Assembly: GCA_028023455.1 (NCBI GenBank)
Contig: JAQFVV010012396.1
Location: forward strand, 8,474,085-8,538,084
Direction of reading: 5' to 3'
Length of the DNA: 64,000 nt
Origin: Epiperipatus broadwayi
Lineage: Eukaryota; Onychophora; Udeonychophora; Euonychophora; Peripatidae
The position numbers and the translations under genes were made by a program. Shown one piece after another: positions 1-11,091 of this stretch. The notes under the pieces are model-generated. The model was not told the origin of the DNA and made no database searches. It worked only from the letters and a program-made list of their open reading frames with translations. Each line of letters begins with the position of its first letter. The stretch's first letter is position 1.

Positions 1-1439
1 TGTAAGAGACATCTGTAAATACAGCAATACAATCATAACATTCAGTTTGATATTAAAAATTAAATATAATTTTAAGAATATTTTAACGAAAGCTTCTTTT
101 GTCTTTACTTAATATTAATAGACAAGAAGGTGCTTTTTAATCTACCTCATTTTTAAATAACCTAGCTTTTATATCAGCTTTTAAATACATAAATAACTCA
201 TTAAACACCATATGAATCTATATCAATTTTAAATAATATTAATTTAATTTAGGCCATCTGTAGACGTTTTTTATGATCTAGAAAGAGAAAAAATTATTCA
301 GAAATATTACCAAATTTATGACTTCCTTTATTTTGCTGCAATATCTTATACAAATACAATTTATCCATTCTACTTTGAATACTTTTTAGTAAAAACCTTT
401 TATTGTACAAATATGTATACACAATCTTACATTGCAACTGCCCTGCAGTCTTCTCAAAAGAGTTATAATATAATGAACAAAATAAAATACATAATTATAT
501 AAATAATACCATAAAAATGTAAATAAAATGATGGGCTATAAAAAAGTGGTTACATAGGAGTATAAACATGAATATATTTATAGATATTACTTACTTATTA
601 CTGGGGGGAAAAACTTAGCATAATATTTACATATAAAACAGTATAATTTAAATTTATAAGTTATATAATAATAGTAATAAAAATTAAAGTGTATATATAT
701 ATAAATAGTTGTAGTGATTATATATATATAGTGCAATGCTCAGGTTCAAGTCTTTCTCATTGCACGTTTTAGTTTAACCACCGAACCTATCTGTGTTGAG
801 TTCAAATCCTATTAAAATGAATATTTTAATAAATAAACATATAATTCTTTCTATCATGGCTGGGTGTGCAGCATTATATATGCACATATGAATAAACCTG
901 TACAAACATAGGCTAGTAAATGTTACAGCGAATACAATGGTTTAAATTTTATATTTTTAACAGAAATGATTTATGTTATAATTTTAAATAGTAGAAATGT
1001 CAATTTATTAATTTTATTAAATACAAATTCATATGTGGATGTATGATTCGCCTTATGTAATAATATATATAGAGTGGCGTGATTTTATTTTGTAAAAGAG
1101 CAAATAGTTTTTAGTTAAATTAGTTAAAAATAAAAAGTTAACCGTAAACAGATTTGCATTTAAGTCCACCACACCTGTGGTTAAATCAAAGTTTGAAAGT
1201 TGATAATTGCTATATTCAAATTTTTTTATAGCGAAAGTGTGTTCGTTAAAATCGCTGGAGCAAAACTATTGAAACCTAGAAGAGGATTTGCAGCACCATG
1301 AAAGCCTAAACAAAAGTATTTTGATCAAATTGGGAAATCTTACAATTTAGTGTGATATTTTAGAGTTAATGGGTTTCCAGGCAAAACAAGTTCTTTTCTA
1401 GTCAAGTACTTTGAAATAAAAGTATAAATAAGGTATATT
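1..1439. other. AT-rich non-coding DNA with a relict repeat
   Basis: No coding region is visible. Positions 350-535 are a copy, in inverted orientation, of the repeat at 3990-4180 (listed separately). Two tRNA box-B-like strings (GGTTCAAGTC near 745 and GAGTTCAAATCC near 799) lie close together and may be a decayed tRNA-derived SINE, but no box A or target duplication could be defined. Confidence 0.4.
350..535 (-). repeat. Repeat G copy 1 (Penelope-tail-like module)
   Basis: The reverse complement aligns over about 180 bases with 3990-4180, sharing strings such as CTTTTATTGTACA and ATGAACAAAATAAAATACAT on the given strand. The minus strand carries a degraded form of the CUGAAGA plus hairpin module seen in the copy at 3990-4180. 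A similar module is also found at 32930-33050. I read this as the tail of an old retroelement, possibly Penelope-like; the assignment is an inference. Confidence 0.5.
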
Positions 1440-3224
1440 TTGAGCTTGAGAAGGGGAGTCATTAATTTTAGAAGAGCATCACCATTACTAATTCACATCA
1501 GATTGATCTTTGAAAGATCTGACTGTAGAATAGGTGATAGCTGCTTCTAAGTCCATGGAGAAATGATGTTCCAACTGCCAACCAATGCTTCAACCACTGG
1601 AACCACACATGAAATCAACCAGAAATAGCCTACTTCCCTAATGTTGATGCTATGCCCACTCAAGAAGACCACCATGATACCTTTAAGCCAAACAACTGCC
1701 TATCCAGTTCAAGTAATCAGTAATGCCAATCTATAACTGCAGAGCTCTGTGTTAACAAACTATTTCTAAATCCAAAATTTTCTACTTAAAAGTTTAAAGC
1801 TAGCAAACGATAATCTAATGTAATTTTTTAAATCTTATAAATGTTTTATTATAAATTCTTGTTAAAGTAAATACTACATCATTTGTATAACTTGCCTACA
1901 TCTTTACAAATATGTTAATTAAACTGAATGTAACCTATGGCTAATTTCTTTTGCCTATCACTGTGGTTGCTTTGAAGCAGTGAGCATTTAAATGTAATAA
2001 ATATTCAGAGATATAATTGCAAATATCTTTCCCATCACTGTTTTTTAATGTCATTCTCCATACTCACTGTTTCGAATTCCTATAATTCTTATTTAATTTA
2101 AAATGTAGTGTGGCTTGCTATTAAATTTCCATCTTATTGAGATTTTCTGAATAGAGTAATGTACTAATCTTAGTAATATGAAAGTATATTCAGTAATTTG
2201 GCCAGTCAATCAAATATACCCTCCCCCTCATAATAATTTCTATGTATAGATTGAAACCTATAAACCAGAGTTTTGTTATATTTTATTTATCCCCCTAATG
2301 TCACTTGATTATATAGCATTCTTAGAATTGGCTCATAACAGTAATACTGACCGGGCTATTGCCCCATATTTTTGTAATAATGAATATCATACTTTCGCTT
2401 GGCGGATTAGATATATTAAATTCACATTTAATGTTTAATGTTTTTCTGCATCTTCTCCTTAAGATGGGACCTCAGGAAAGACCACCCCATCTTACCTTTT
2501 TTAGTGGCACACACTAGTAAGATCTGATATATAATTCCAGGCAGTTGTGTTAGCCACTATGACTTTTTAGCAGCATGACGCTCAGTCCCAAGGTACCAGT
2601 GTTGGTCACGAAAACCCTTGACTCTAATCTATCTGCAGAGCACTCTGTTATTGTAGTTTCCCAGTGCTGTAGCATGCCAGTGATCTCATATAGCCAATTA
2701 TGAGTTCCATAATTTAATTATTCAGTATTAAACTGAAATTTATATCTTTGGTTTATGGGTTCAATCTCAACCCTGAGCTGATTTATATGCTCATGATCTA
2801 CTAATTTATTAATGTTACCATAAATATTTTGCCTAAGACTGGTGCATTATTTTTATAATAGTAGTTACTACTTTCAATAGGAATTGGCATAACCTAATTA
2901 GTCACCACTTAGTGATTCTTTAAATATATCAATTCATATTAGTAATTAAAGATTTAATGAGGAGACATGCTAAATCCTTGAGTTATAAAACCTGTGTGCT
3001 TTTTCCACATTAATTTATGTTTTATTTGTTTAATAAATATATGTTAAATTTATTCTGGTTTTGTTGTTATTTCTCATTCCTATTTCAATCCAATTCAGTC
3101 TTAGTTAATTTTATATATGTGTGATATAACTCTCTATCCATTGATTATAATTTCTGAATGTTATCTTTAATTTTGTGCTGGTAGCAATTAAATTAGTTAA
3201 TATATACATTTAAATCCCTGAGGC
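1440..3224. other. Unassigned non-coding stretch, less AT-rich patches
   Basis: Patches at about 1440-1800 and 2460-2720 are clearly richer in G+C than their surroundings and have no long reading frame. They look like old degraded insertions, but I recognise no family. The rest is ordinary AT-rich sequence. Confidence 0.3.
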
Positions 3225-3420
3225 TCCTGTTTCTCCCTGCCCTATGCCAGCTGCGAAAGATGGGTATACCACGTGAAACTTCAAGTGGTCGTTCATAGGA
3301 TTTTGATTTATGGAGTGCTGGCAAACGAGTTTAAGCGTGGTCGGATACGGGATGTCACACTTCTGGTCTGGTCAGTTTGGGTCTTTTTGCCTGGATTCTA
3401 GGTTATGTTACATGAATGGA
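3225..3420. other. GC-richer block of unknown origin
   Basis: About 200 bases have near-balanced composition, including CCACGTG and GGGATGTCACAC, inside DNA that is otherwise about 75-80% A+T. All six frames are broken by stops within 20-40 codons. It could be a fragment of a recently inserted element or a diverged structured RNA. I found no second copy in the window. Confidence 0.3.
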
Positions 3421-3989
3421 CTAAACTTGACCATTGCAGTAGTTAGTTTAATTAATATGTAATAGAGGGAGCTAGAGTATAAGATTTTTTTTTTTAGAAA
3501 AAAAAAATTTTTTTTACTTTTAAAAAATTAAAAGAGAAGTGGTTAAGTTAGAAGATTACAATATTTATAGTTTTTACATATTTAAAAAAAGATAAATATA
3601 AAGTATTATTAATATCAGAAAAATGAATAAAAAAATAATAGATGTTATATGATTTAAAAATTAAAAAGAATATTAATAAATTAATTACGTAGGGTTGAAC
3701 TGGGAATTATATGAAAATAAAATTATTAACTGTTTTATTAAGATGGAGCTAATAAAACTAAAGTTTAAGTTTATAAGGAATAGAAGTAATTAGGAGATTA
3801 TTAAAAATAATAAAAATGAATAATATATTTAAATTAATAGTTGTTTATGAATATGCATATATACAGTCAGGAATACACATGTATAATTTATATTTATATT
3901 GACTGGATTATTTTATTTGGGTTTGACTATACTTATTTTAGTTTTATTATGTTTTGTTATATTTTATGTTGTTTTTAAGTTTTTTTTAA
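3421..3989. other. AT-rich low-complexity DNA
   Basis: Runs of A and T (for example 3485-3540) and no reading frames. Nothing recognisable. Confidence 0.4.
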
Positions 3990-4180
3990 TTACTTTATTA
4001 ATTTTATTGTTTACATTTTTTATGATATTATTTATATAGTTATGTATTTTATTTTGTTCATTATATCATAGCTCTGAAGAAGATTGCAGGACAGTCAAAA
4101 TATAAGATTGTATGTGCATGTATGTACAATAAAAGATGTTTGCTAAAAAGTGTTCAAAGTAAAGTGGATAAATTACATTT
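3990..4180 (+). repeat. Repeat G copy 2 with CUGAAGA stem-loop
   Basis: Direct-orientation copy of the repeat whose inverted copy is at 350-535. It contains CTGAAGA at 4074-4080, then a hairpin with arms GATTG/CAGTC at about 4082-4096, then AAAA. This has the order of a hammerhead core (CUGANGA, stem II, GAAA) but with G12 replaced by A and only a weak stem I, so at best it is a relict. The same module occurs on the minus strand near 32990, where GAAA is kept. Confidence 0.5.
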
Positions 4181-5144
4181 ATATAGTTAGTTTACAGCTA
4201 AATTATGTTCAAACATTAATACCAGACTGAACATCGTAACTGTGTTTAAATACAACTTGTGTTGTGCATGTTGGGGTTCCCAGTTTCTTTCTAACTTGAG
4301 TCTAGCAGAGATTGGTTAATTGTTTTTTTTTAAAACAGTGCCACTTCCAAACATTTAAAAAATTTCTATAGATAGCATATGTTAAATTAACATTATTTAA
4401 TTTATTTTACAAATTTTTATGTAAAAGGTAAGTATTTACTTGTTAATTTGAATGCAAAATTATTTTAAACGATTTTGATTAAAAGATGTGACTTGACTAT
4501 TAATAGTAAATCAATAATGTGGAAGCTTTAATTAAATTATTTTTAAAATTATGTTCAAATGTTAATATCAAATTAAAGAATGTGATTATATTTAAATAAA
4601 AATTATTTTGCTATGTATGTTGGAGTCTCAACTGATTTCCAGGCTATTGATGACATCAGTTATTGCCACTTGAAAGATTGTAAAAATTTTCTATAGATAG
4701 CATAAAGCAAATTAATGTCTTTTTGAGTTTAATCCAGTTTCTCTGGTTGATAGCTTTTTCTCTAAGCATCATTCTAATAAATATTCTTATCTTATCCATT
4801 TATCTCATACTTTGTCTTTTTAAAAACTGTTGAGAATACTGTTTAAGACTTCAGTTATCCCAATACTGTCATTTCTTTTAGCAACTTGAGCAGATCAATT
4901 CCATTTCAACAGTTAATTTTTAAATAATTTCAGTAATACCTGTTTGCTTTTTCTTTACTTATGGATTTTGCTTTTGAAACCTTCTTGTTGTTTCAAAATA
5001 TAGCTACTCTTGTTGCTGAATAATCTTGGATTTCTGTTTTGTTCTTCTATTAAGTATACAAGGCTTAGATTTATAAAATATTAATAAAACACACACACAT
5101 ATATATATTGTATTAGTACAAAAATGTGATAGCGATGGAGGAGA
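4181..5144. other. AT-rich non-coding DNA
   Basis: No coding region. Short related strings, such as ATTTCTATAGATAGCATA, occur twice (near 4360 and 4690) about 320-330 bases apart, with similar surroundings (AATGTGATTATATTTAAAT-like text). This suggests an old segmental duplication. Confidence 0.35.
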
Positions 5145-5735
5145 AAAACTTTAGTATGCCTGACAAATTGAGGTGCCAATTGTAACAATATAAACCTAGC
5201 CTAAATGTTAGATGTCAATTGTAATAATACAAAAATGGACATCATGACAAGGTGTACATAGTTTGTCAACAAGTCCACATTCAAGCCTCAATTAGAAGTA
5301 TCAAATTGTAATAATATAAAATATATTAAACAGGTAAAACTCTTAAATATAAAATATATAAAGTGATAATAATAAGAGGCTTCATTATATCCTACCAATT
5401 TGTATATGTCAACCCATATTGTTATCACATAAGATCCTCTCTAAATACCTGATAGATTTATGATATCAAATTGTAATGAAACAAAATGTTTTTCAATGCT
5501 AAAGTTATAACAGAAAGATTATACAATATACAACTTATCTGACATACCCCATGATTGTACCAAATTATAATGATGTAAAAGTCAATACTTCAAATGGCCC
5601 TATGAACTATACTATCCAAATCATAACACTGTAAAATAGGTAAATGATTCTTCTTTAATACCTTTATGAATATGGCTAATAGTTTTAACAGATTTAAACA
5701 TGAAACATCAGATTATAACTAACTCTAATATGCAT
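5145..5735. repeat. Decayed minisatellite (CAAATTGTAATAATATAAAA-type unit)
   Basis: The string CAAATTGTAAT.AT.TAAAA recurs in degraded form near 5175, 5215, 5303, 5467, 5561, 5615 and 5709. It is usually preceded by a CCT.A.....ATG.TAT-like stretch. Spacings of about 40, 54, 88, 94 and 164 suggest an original unit of roughly 45-55 bases with units lost or fused. No coding frame is present. Confidence 0.5.
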
Positions 5736-6314
5736 GGTATGATTAGTGATTTATTAAAAACTTAACATTTAAATTATATATAGAATATATCGATAAACTT
5801 CAAATGTAAACAAACTAAATCATTTTAATTAGTATCTCAATACATACAGCTATCAATTTTATAACAACATAAAATTGTTATTTTTATGATTAAATAATAA
5901 AATATTATAATTTATATATCCAATAAGTAGTAATTTAAAATGATATACTATCATTTAAATGAAATAAAAAGAAGAATTAAAGAATCTTTATTATTAAAAA
6001 TTTAAGATTCTGAAGCAATTAAAAGTTCTTTTAATATTAAGGGTGAATGGAAAGTGGAATTGTGGATAATGTTTGCTTTAAATAAGTTATTTTGTAGTTT
6101 TTTATACTTGAGAAGTCTGCTTTTTTGATTAGCATTTAATTATAATAGCCTTTGTTTATCTTGAATAAATTTAGACACTTATGCCTTATAATTTATAAAA
6201 CTAACTCAAATACAGATTTTATTCAAACTAGCTATCACATATAATCATTAAAATAATTATGGTAATTTTTTAATCAATTACCAAACCTCTAGTTAAAATA
6301 AATTACTTAATCTA
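5736..6314. other. AT-rich non-coding DNA
   Basis: No coding region or recognisable repeat. Confidence 0.4.
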
Positions 6315-6460
6315 TTATCATATAAAACTGAAATATAGGCTTATTATATACCTGTATTAATATATGTAATATATAGGGTATATGAGCACAGACTTTTACA
6401 CGAACCACCATTCTCCGCTCTAACTCATAACACTGATACACTTCAATACATATATGTTGA

Positions 6461-6535
6461 AAAGATAAATCATTACCAATAATATGTATTTCATGCTAAA
6501 CCAGCAATCTTCAATTGGTCTAGATTATCATCTCC
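6461..6535 (-). ncRNA. Degenerate hammerhead, family A left arm of A1
   Basis: On the minus strand the core reads TTGAAGA (6514-6508) where CTGATGA is expected. Stem II, GAAA, the self-complementary stem III and the ACCAA/TTGGT part of stem I are still recognisable. The core substitutions should abolish cleavage. Confidence 0.6.
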
Positions 6536-6845
6536 ACACATATATGCAATAAGTGCTCAGATATATATTAAGATAGTCTATCTTCATACTTTAATGAACA
6601 CCCGTCTCTTGTATATGTATTAAATGGATTATGTCCTGTACATGAGGAGTCAGATTGACTTTAGGTCAACATGAGTTTCATGAGAATCTCAGCCTCAGGA
6701 TAGCCTTTGTGTATTCTATCATCAGATTTTCAATTGAATGGATGGTTGAAGAGTTGGAGTGTGGAGTGGATTGAAGCCTATCCATTAAAGTATGAAGATT
6801 GGCTATCTTAATATATATCGGAGCACTTACTGCATATAAGTGTGG

Positions 6846-6915
6846 AGATAATAATCTAGACCAACTGATGATTGCTGGTTTATCATGAAATACATATATT
6901 GGTGATTATTTATCT
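6846..6915 (+). ncRNA. Hammerhead ribozyme, family A (A1 right arm)
   Basis: Core CTGATGA at 6865-6871. Stem II is TTGCTG/TATCAT with a GTT loop and two mismatches. GAAA is at 6887-6890. Stem III is the self-complementary octamer ATACATAT at 6890-6897, apart from its two-base loop. The cleavage nucleotide is A6898. Stem I pairs ACCAA (6860-6864) with TTGGT (6899-6903), then AGATAATAATC (6846-6856) with GATTATTTATCT (6904-6915) with one extra base. The long stem I with a 3-base bulge (TAG) is typical of natural type I hammerheads. The stem II mismatches may weaken activity. Confidence 0.72.
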
Positions 6916-6945
6916 TTTCAATATACATGTGTTGAAGTGTATAAT

Positions 6946-7780
6946 AACCAGTAATGTTAATAAAATATAATACAAGTAAATAAATAAATAAAATGCACAT
7001 TCATATATGTCATGCTACATGTGTACTCCAAAGAAACATAATAATTCAAATGTTTATTTTGTTCCAAGTAATTCAAAGGTATTCATTAATCTAGTCAATG
7101 TAGAATATATATTATTAATATTTATTGAAAATATGTTGTCGAATTCCAATATACTCAAAGTATTATTTTATCATCTAACAAAACACTTGGTATCATAACT
7201 GCATTATATATAAGTAGACAGTAGCTTCCATTTACAATGTAGAAATCATAAATAAATTGGTTTAAATCCTATATTAAAATAATCCATCACTATTATAAAA
7301 TAATATCCTTAATTAGAACTAATTCACATATATAAGTTTATTATTAATTTCAATGTTTCATAATAAAAACATTTTGTTTATACTTGACAATCATTTTTCT
7401 GTTGAGAAATATTAAAATGAATTCTAATGCCAGAATTTTTTTTTCTCCTTCTCTTGACAAGTATTCAGAAAACCAATCCAGTCTCCTGAACAAATATATC
7501 CCTTTATACTCCAGCATTTTATAATTATCAAATAAATACTTATAAAATAAAAATAAAATATATGAAAATATTTGGATTTGCTGCAATGATGGTCAGAATA
7601 TTAGAGAGCAAATTTGAATTGTTCAGTCTTATGTATATCTTCACAATCATTGGCATAATAGTCATCATTGAACACAGGGTTACACACATTCTTCATTCAA
7701 ATATTAAATTTAAATTTATTCTGTGTTCCAAAAACAAAATTTCCTTTACAACAATAAAAATTATAATAATATTTCATAAT
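6946..7780. other. AT-rich non-coding DNA
   Basis: Short reading frames of 63-78 codons occur on both strands (7007-7198, 7350-7586, 7562-7783). They are low-complexity, rich in I, F, K and N, and show no domain; I treat them as chance. Confidence 0.5.
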
Positions 7781-8278
7781 TAAACAAAGCAAAATTCTCC
7801 ATACAGTAGTGCTATCTTGTGCCAACAAGAGCAATCAATGGATACCAGAAGGGTTGTGCATAAAATCCCTATCTAGTGCCTACTCATCCAATATCCCCAT
7901 ACTAGTTTCTGGCTTGTGGCACAAGCCTTCTGGCATCCATTGATTGCTCTTGTTGGCACAAGATGGCACTACTGTATAGAGAGATTTGATTTGTTTAATA
8001 ACAATTATGTGCTAGTATGAGATGGTGATCATGTGATGTTAAATGCTTTAACACCAATCCTGCCTAATAGGATAATGGTGGCTATGGTTGTTAAAGAGCC
8101 AAAGACACCAAAATGTATGGGTGCTGAATTGAGTTCAGATCCATATGACTATATAAGCTATTGAGCTTAGATTGAAAATATTCTGTTTTCAATTTCATAG
8201 TTTTGTAGTTAAGTAGAGTTAAAAGGTGGCTGCTGGAGGGTTGCATTAGATCCTAAGATCTAAGTGCAGTGATCTCAG

Positions 8279-8337
8279 ATCCAAGGCTCCTCACTGATGA
8301 TGGCCACAAGCCAGAAACTAGTATGGGGATATTGGAT
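8279..8337 (+). ncRNA. Hammerhead ribozyme, family B (well-formed)
   Basis: All conserved positions are present. The core is CTGATGA at 8294-8300. Stem II is TGGC/GCCA with loop CACAA. GAAA is at 8314-8317. Stem III is ACTAGT (8317-8322), fully self-complementary. The cleavage nucleotide is A8323. Stem I pairs TCCTCA (8288-8293) with TGGGGA (8324-8329) and, beyond a GGC/TA internal loop, ATCCAA (8279-8284) with TTGGAT (8332-8337). Self-cleavage would release monomers of about 444 nt from a tandem transcript. Other copies preserve pairing with different bases. Confidence 0.87.
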
Positions 8338-8722
8338 AAGTAAGCACTAGATAGGGATTTTATGCACAAGCCTTCTGGCATCCATTGATTGCTCTTGTTG
8401 GCACTACTGTATGGAGAGTTTTGCTTTGTTTAATAACAATTATGTGCTAGTATGAGATGGTGATTATGTGGTGTTAAGTGGTTTAACACCAATCCTGCCT
8501 AATAGGATAGTGGTGGCTATGGTTGTTAAAGAGCCAAAGACACCAAAATGTATGGGTACTGAATTGAGTTCAGACCCATATGACTATATAAGCTATTGAG
8601 TTTAGATTGAAAATATTATTGTGTTTTCAATTTCATTCTCATAGTTTTGTAGTTAAGTAGAGTTAAAAGGTCACTGCTGGAGGGTTGCATTAGATCCTAA
8701 GATCTAGGTGCAGTGCTCTCAG

Positions 8723-8781
8723 ATCCAAGGCTTCTCACTGGTGATGGCCATAAGCCAAAAACTAGTATGGGGATATTGGAT
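8723..8781 (+). ncRNA. Decayed hammerhead, family B second unit
   Basis: Same position in the next tandem unit. The core reads CTGGTGA (8738-8744; A6 changed to G) and GAAA has become AAAA. Stems II, III and I are intact. Loss of two invariant core bases predicts no cleavage. Confidence 0.75.
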
Positions 8782-8926
8782 GAGTAGGCACTAGATAGGG
8801 ATTTTATGCACAAGCCTTCTGGCATCCATTGATTTCTCTTGTTGGCACAAGATGGCACTACTGTATGGATAGTTTTGCTTTGTTTAATAACAATTATGTG
8901 CTAGTATGAGAGATGGTGATCATGTA

Positions 8927-9959
8927 ATATTTCATAGTGATTTTAAAAAAATATTTACACTTTGAAAACACATACAATATTCTTTAACTAAATACAAACC
9001 AAACAATTTAAACTACTTTTTCTTAATATTGCTTTGTAAATATACACTTTATATATTACCCTAACTTAAACACTACACATTTAAAATATTAAATATTTGT
9101 TTGTAATGTTTATGACATGCTAATTATGACTATAGTAAATAAAAAAATAAATAGAATAAAGAAATATTAATAAATTATATTAAAATAATAAATTTTATTA
9201 TTGATGTGTGTTTTTCAAATGAATAAAATTAATTTATTAACATATGTAATAATAATAATACATTCCTTCCTTTAACATTTTATTGTCATAGCAACCATTT
9301 TAACACTTTCTAGATTAATGCACCATATAAGTTTAAGATGAATTTCAGTATGTGGCAAAATGTCAATCATAACATTTTTTTCTTTTTTATTTGATTTTTA
9401 TGATGAATATCTTATCCTAAAAAGCAGTAAACTGTGTTGCTATGACAACAATAATATTGTTATAAAAATTATTTATTAATAATTGTATTGTATAAGATTG
9501 TGAATTGACTTTATTGATTTTAAAATGGATATGCTTTATTATTCCCATTTTCATTACTGCAGTCACCATAGTAAATTTCAAATAATACATCTAAATGTTT
9601 AATGTCTAATATCTCTAGTCTATTTGTAGCATTATTTGTATAATATTATATTTAAAAGATATGTGTAAAAAGTTTATTTCCATTGTTGTATGAAACAATG
9701 TAGTTCTAATTGTTTAATTTATATTTGAGTGAAAGCATCTTATTTGTATCTTAAAAACATAAAATGTTTATTATATATAATAATTGTGATTTTTTTTATT
9801 TGTCATTATTTTAAGTCATAAATTTTTTATTTATAGAATGCTGGCTACAATTGATTAAATAGTAAATAAAGAATCTTATTATAGTTACTAGGACATCAAT
9901 AGAAAAGTTTATAAATAGAACCATTCAAATTAAACATCCTCTCTCTAATTTGTCTTCAA
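8927..9959. other. AT-rich non-coding DNA
   Basis: No coding region or repeat recognised; AT-rich throughout. Confidence 0.4.
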
Positions 9960-11065
9960 TAGAAGCAAATCTAAGTCGTCCCCCCCCAGTGGAATCGTAA
10001 CCAGCATTTTCCTTAATCACTACGAAAGACTAATCGTGTCCAAATATCAAGCTGACAGCCCTCACACTATATACATACAGTACGTAGATGATATATTTAT
10101 TTTAGCCAACCAGCACACTATAAATAGTATTACACAAGAGTTAACACATAATACTAATCTAACTATCAATTCCACAACAGAAGACGCATTCCAAAGTCTA
10201 AATTACCTTGATTTTAGGTTAACACGCGATGAGAGAGGTATAAATTATTCAATGATAATAAAGCCCTTTGAAATCAGAGGCTTTATACACCCACACTCCA
10301 ACTCTCCATGCTCTCACAAATTGGAAGGCCTGCAAGCATTTTTATATAGAAATATGCAGCTGTGCAAGTTTTAGGCAGATAGAAAGAATAATATACATCT
10401 TTACACCAAAGACCTACTACAAGCAGGCTATAAACTCAACACTATTAACAATAAAATCAAACAATTTTATAGGAAAATCACTGACAATAAAAACAATATT
10501 AAACTTCTATATATTACTCTTCCCCACATACCTAAAATCTCCTATCAATTAATCAAGGTTTTGGCCAATAAATTTAAAATTAGCTTTCATACACCCCCAT
10601 GCACTAATCGTCTAATCAATAACTCTAAGGACAAAATTGAACCTTCTCAGACTCCCCATGTCGTTTACAGCATAGCTTGCCCACAACCTGGTTGCCAGGC
10701 CATTTATTTTGGAGAAACCAAGGCAGGCATAATCAACAGGACAGCACAACACAGATATGCATATAATAGAGCCATGAAAAACAATGATAATTCATCAACA
10801 TTTTTAGAGCATTCCAAGAAGACAGGACATTTGTTTGAACCTTCCAGCCCTAAAATAGTCTGTATTGAGAAAAATGACATCAAGCGGAAAATCAGAGAAG
10901 CATATTTTATTAATGGCAATAATAACTCCATCAATAGATGAGACACCTGCTTTGACATCTCCAAATGTTGGACTATCTAGTTCATTTGCATATGCTTTGC
11001 ATACTGTTTTGTTTCCCTTGCCCTGTTTTTTCATTCTGCAGCTCACAGTACCGCTATGAATATGA
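9960..11065 (+). pseudogene. Penelope-like element, RT C-terminus plus GIY-YIG endonuclease (PLE1)
   Basis: One reading frame runs from about 9985 to 10988, broken by a TAG at 10372-10374 and a TGA at 10939-10941. The first part is the end of a Penelope-type reverse transcriptase. It has a degenerate B motif (PSGIVTSIF) and an intact catalytic YVDD at 10081-10092. The second part is a GIY-YIG-type endonuclease: VVYSIACPQPGCQAIYFGET, an HRYAYNR segment, EHSKKTGH, and the C-terminal block KRKIREAYFINGN followed by NSINR. After the TGA the frame continues (DTCFDISKCW), matching PLE2 at 46256-46475. Most of the RT is missing upstream and an 8-C run lies just before the frame. Penelope-like elements reverse-transcribe at chromosome nicks; this copy is inactive. 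The element's 5' end is not seen. Confidence 0.85.
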
Positions 11066-11091
11066 GGCAAAAGACCTCGAAAGCGCTTAGC
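11053..11091 (+). ncRNA. Relict hammerhead-like fold at the end of PLE1
   Basis: Sequence order: GCT (stem I), ATGAATA at 11056-11062 in place of CTGANGA, hairpin GAGG/CCTC (11064-11078), GAAA at 11079-11082, self-complementary AGCGCT (11082-11087), T as cleavage position, AGC (stem I). Two core bases deviate (C3 to A, G8 to T). The same two deviations are found downstream of PLE2. The fold is conserved, but it is probably not a working ribozyme. Confidence 0.5.

Larger units (their letters stand above)
6315..6945. mobile_element. Family A ribozyme element, copy A1 (inverted pair)
   Basis: Two copies of a roughly 250-300 bp unit lie head to head. The left unit is on the minus strand, the right unit on the plus strand. 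They share the stem strings GTGGAGATGATAATCTAG and TATCTTTTCAACATATATGT. The left edge (ATACCTGT...GGGTATATGAGCACAGAC) is shared with copies A2 and A4. Between the arms is a unique stretch of about 110 bases near 6600-6715. The right unit lacks its distal end. Each arm carries one hammerhead sequence, listed separately. Unlike DNA-transposon foldbacks, the arms carry ribozyme and tRNA-like modules. Confidence 0.75.
7781..8926 (+). mobile_element. Family B ribozyme tandem array with inverted left end
   Basis: The marker GCCTTCTGGCATCCATTGAT starts at 7925, 8370 and 8814, giving periods of 445 and 444 bases. Units 1 and 2 are almost identical over their whole length and unit 3 is truncated. The left edge (about 7783-7919) is an inverted copy of the stretch running from the ribozyme's stem II to the AAACTCTCC-type end. 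It joins the first direct unit at the small palindrome CTTGTGGCACAAG. Each complete unit contains a hammerhead (8279-8337 intact; 8723-8781 decayed). Tandem monomers, one ribozyme per unit, and an inverted partial copy at one end are the layout reported for animal retrozymes and Penelope-like insertions. No protein is encoded. Confidence 0.8.

Noticed and set aside
6718-6735. CTGATGA on the minus strand in the centre of family A (also 22618 and 49050)
   Set aside because: No stem II or GAAA follows; the true ribozymes lie in the arms.
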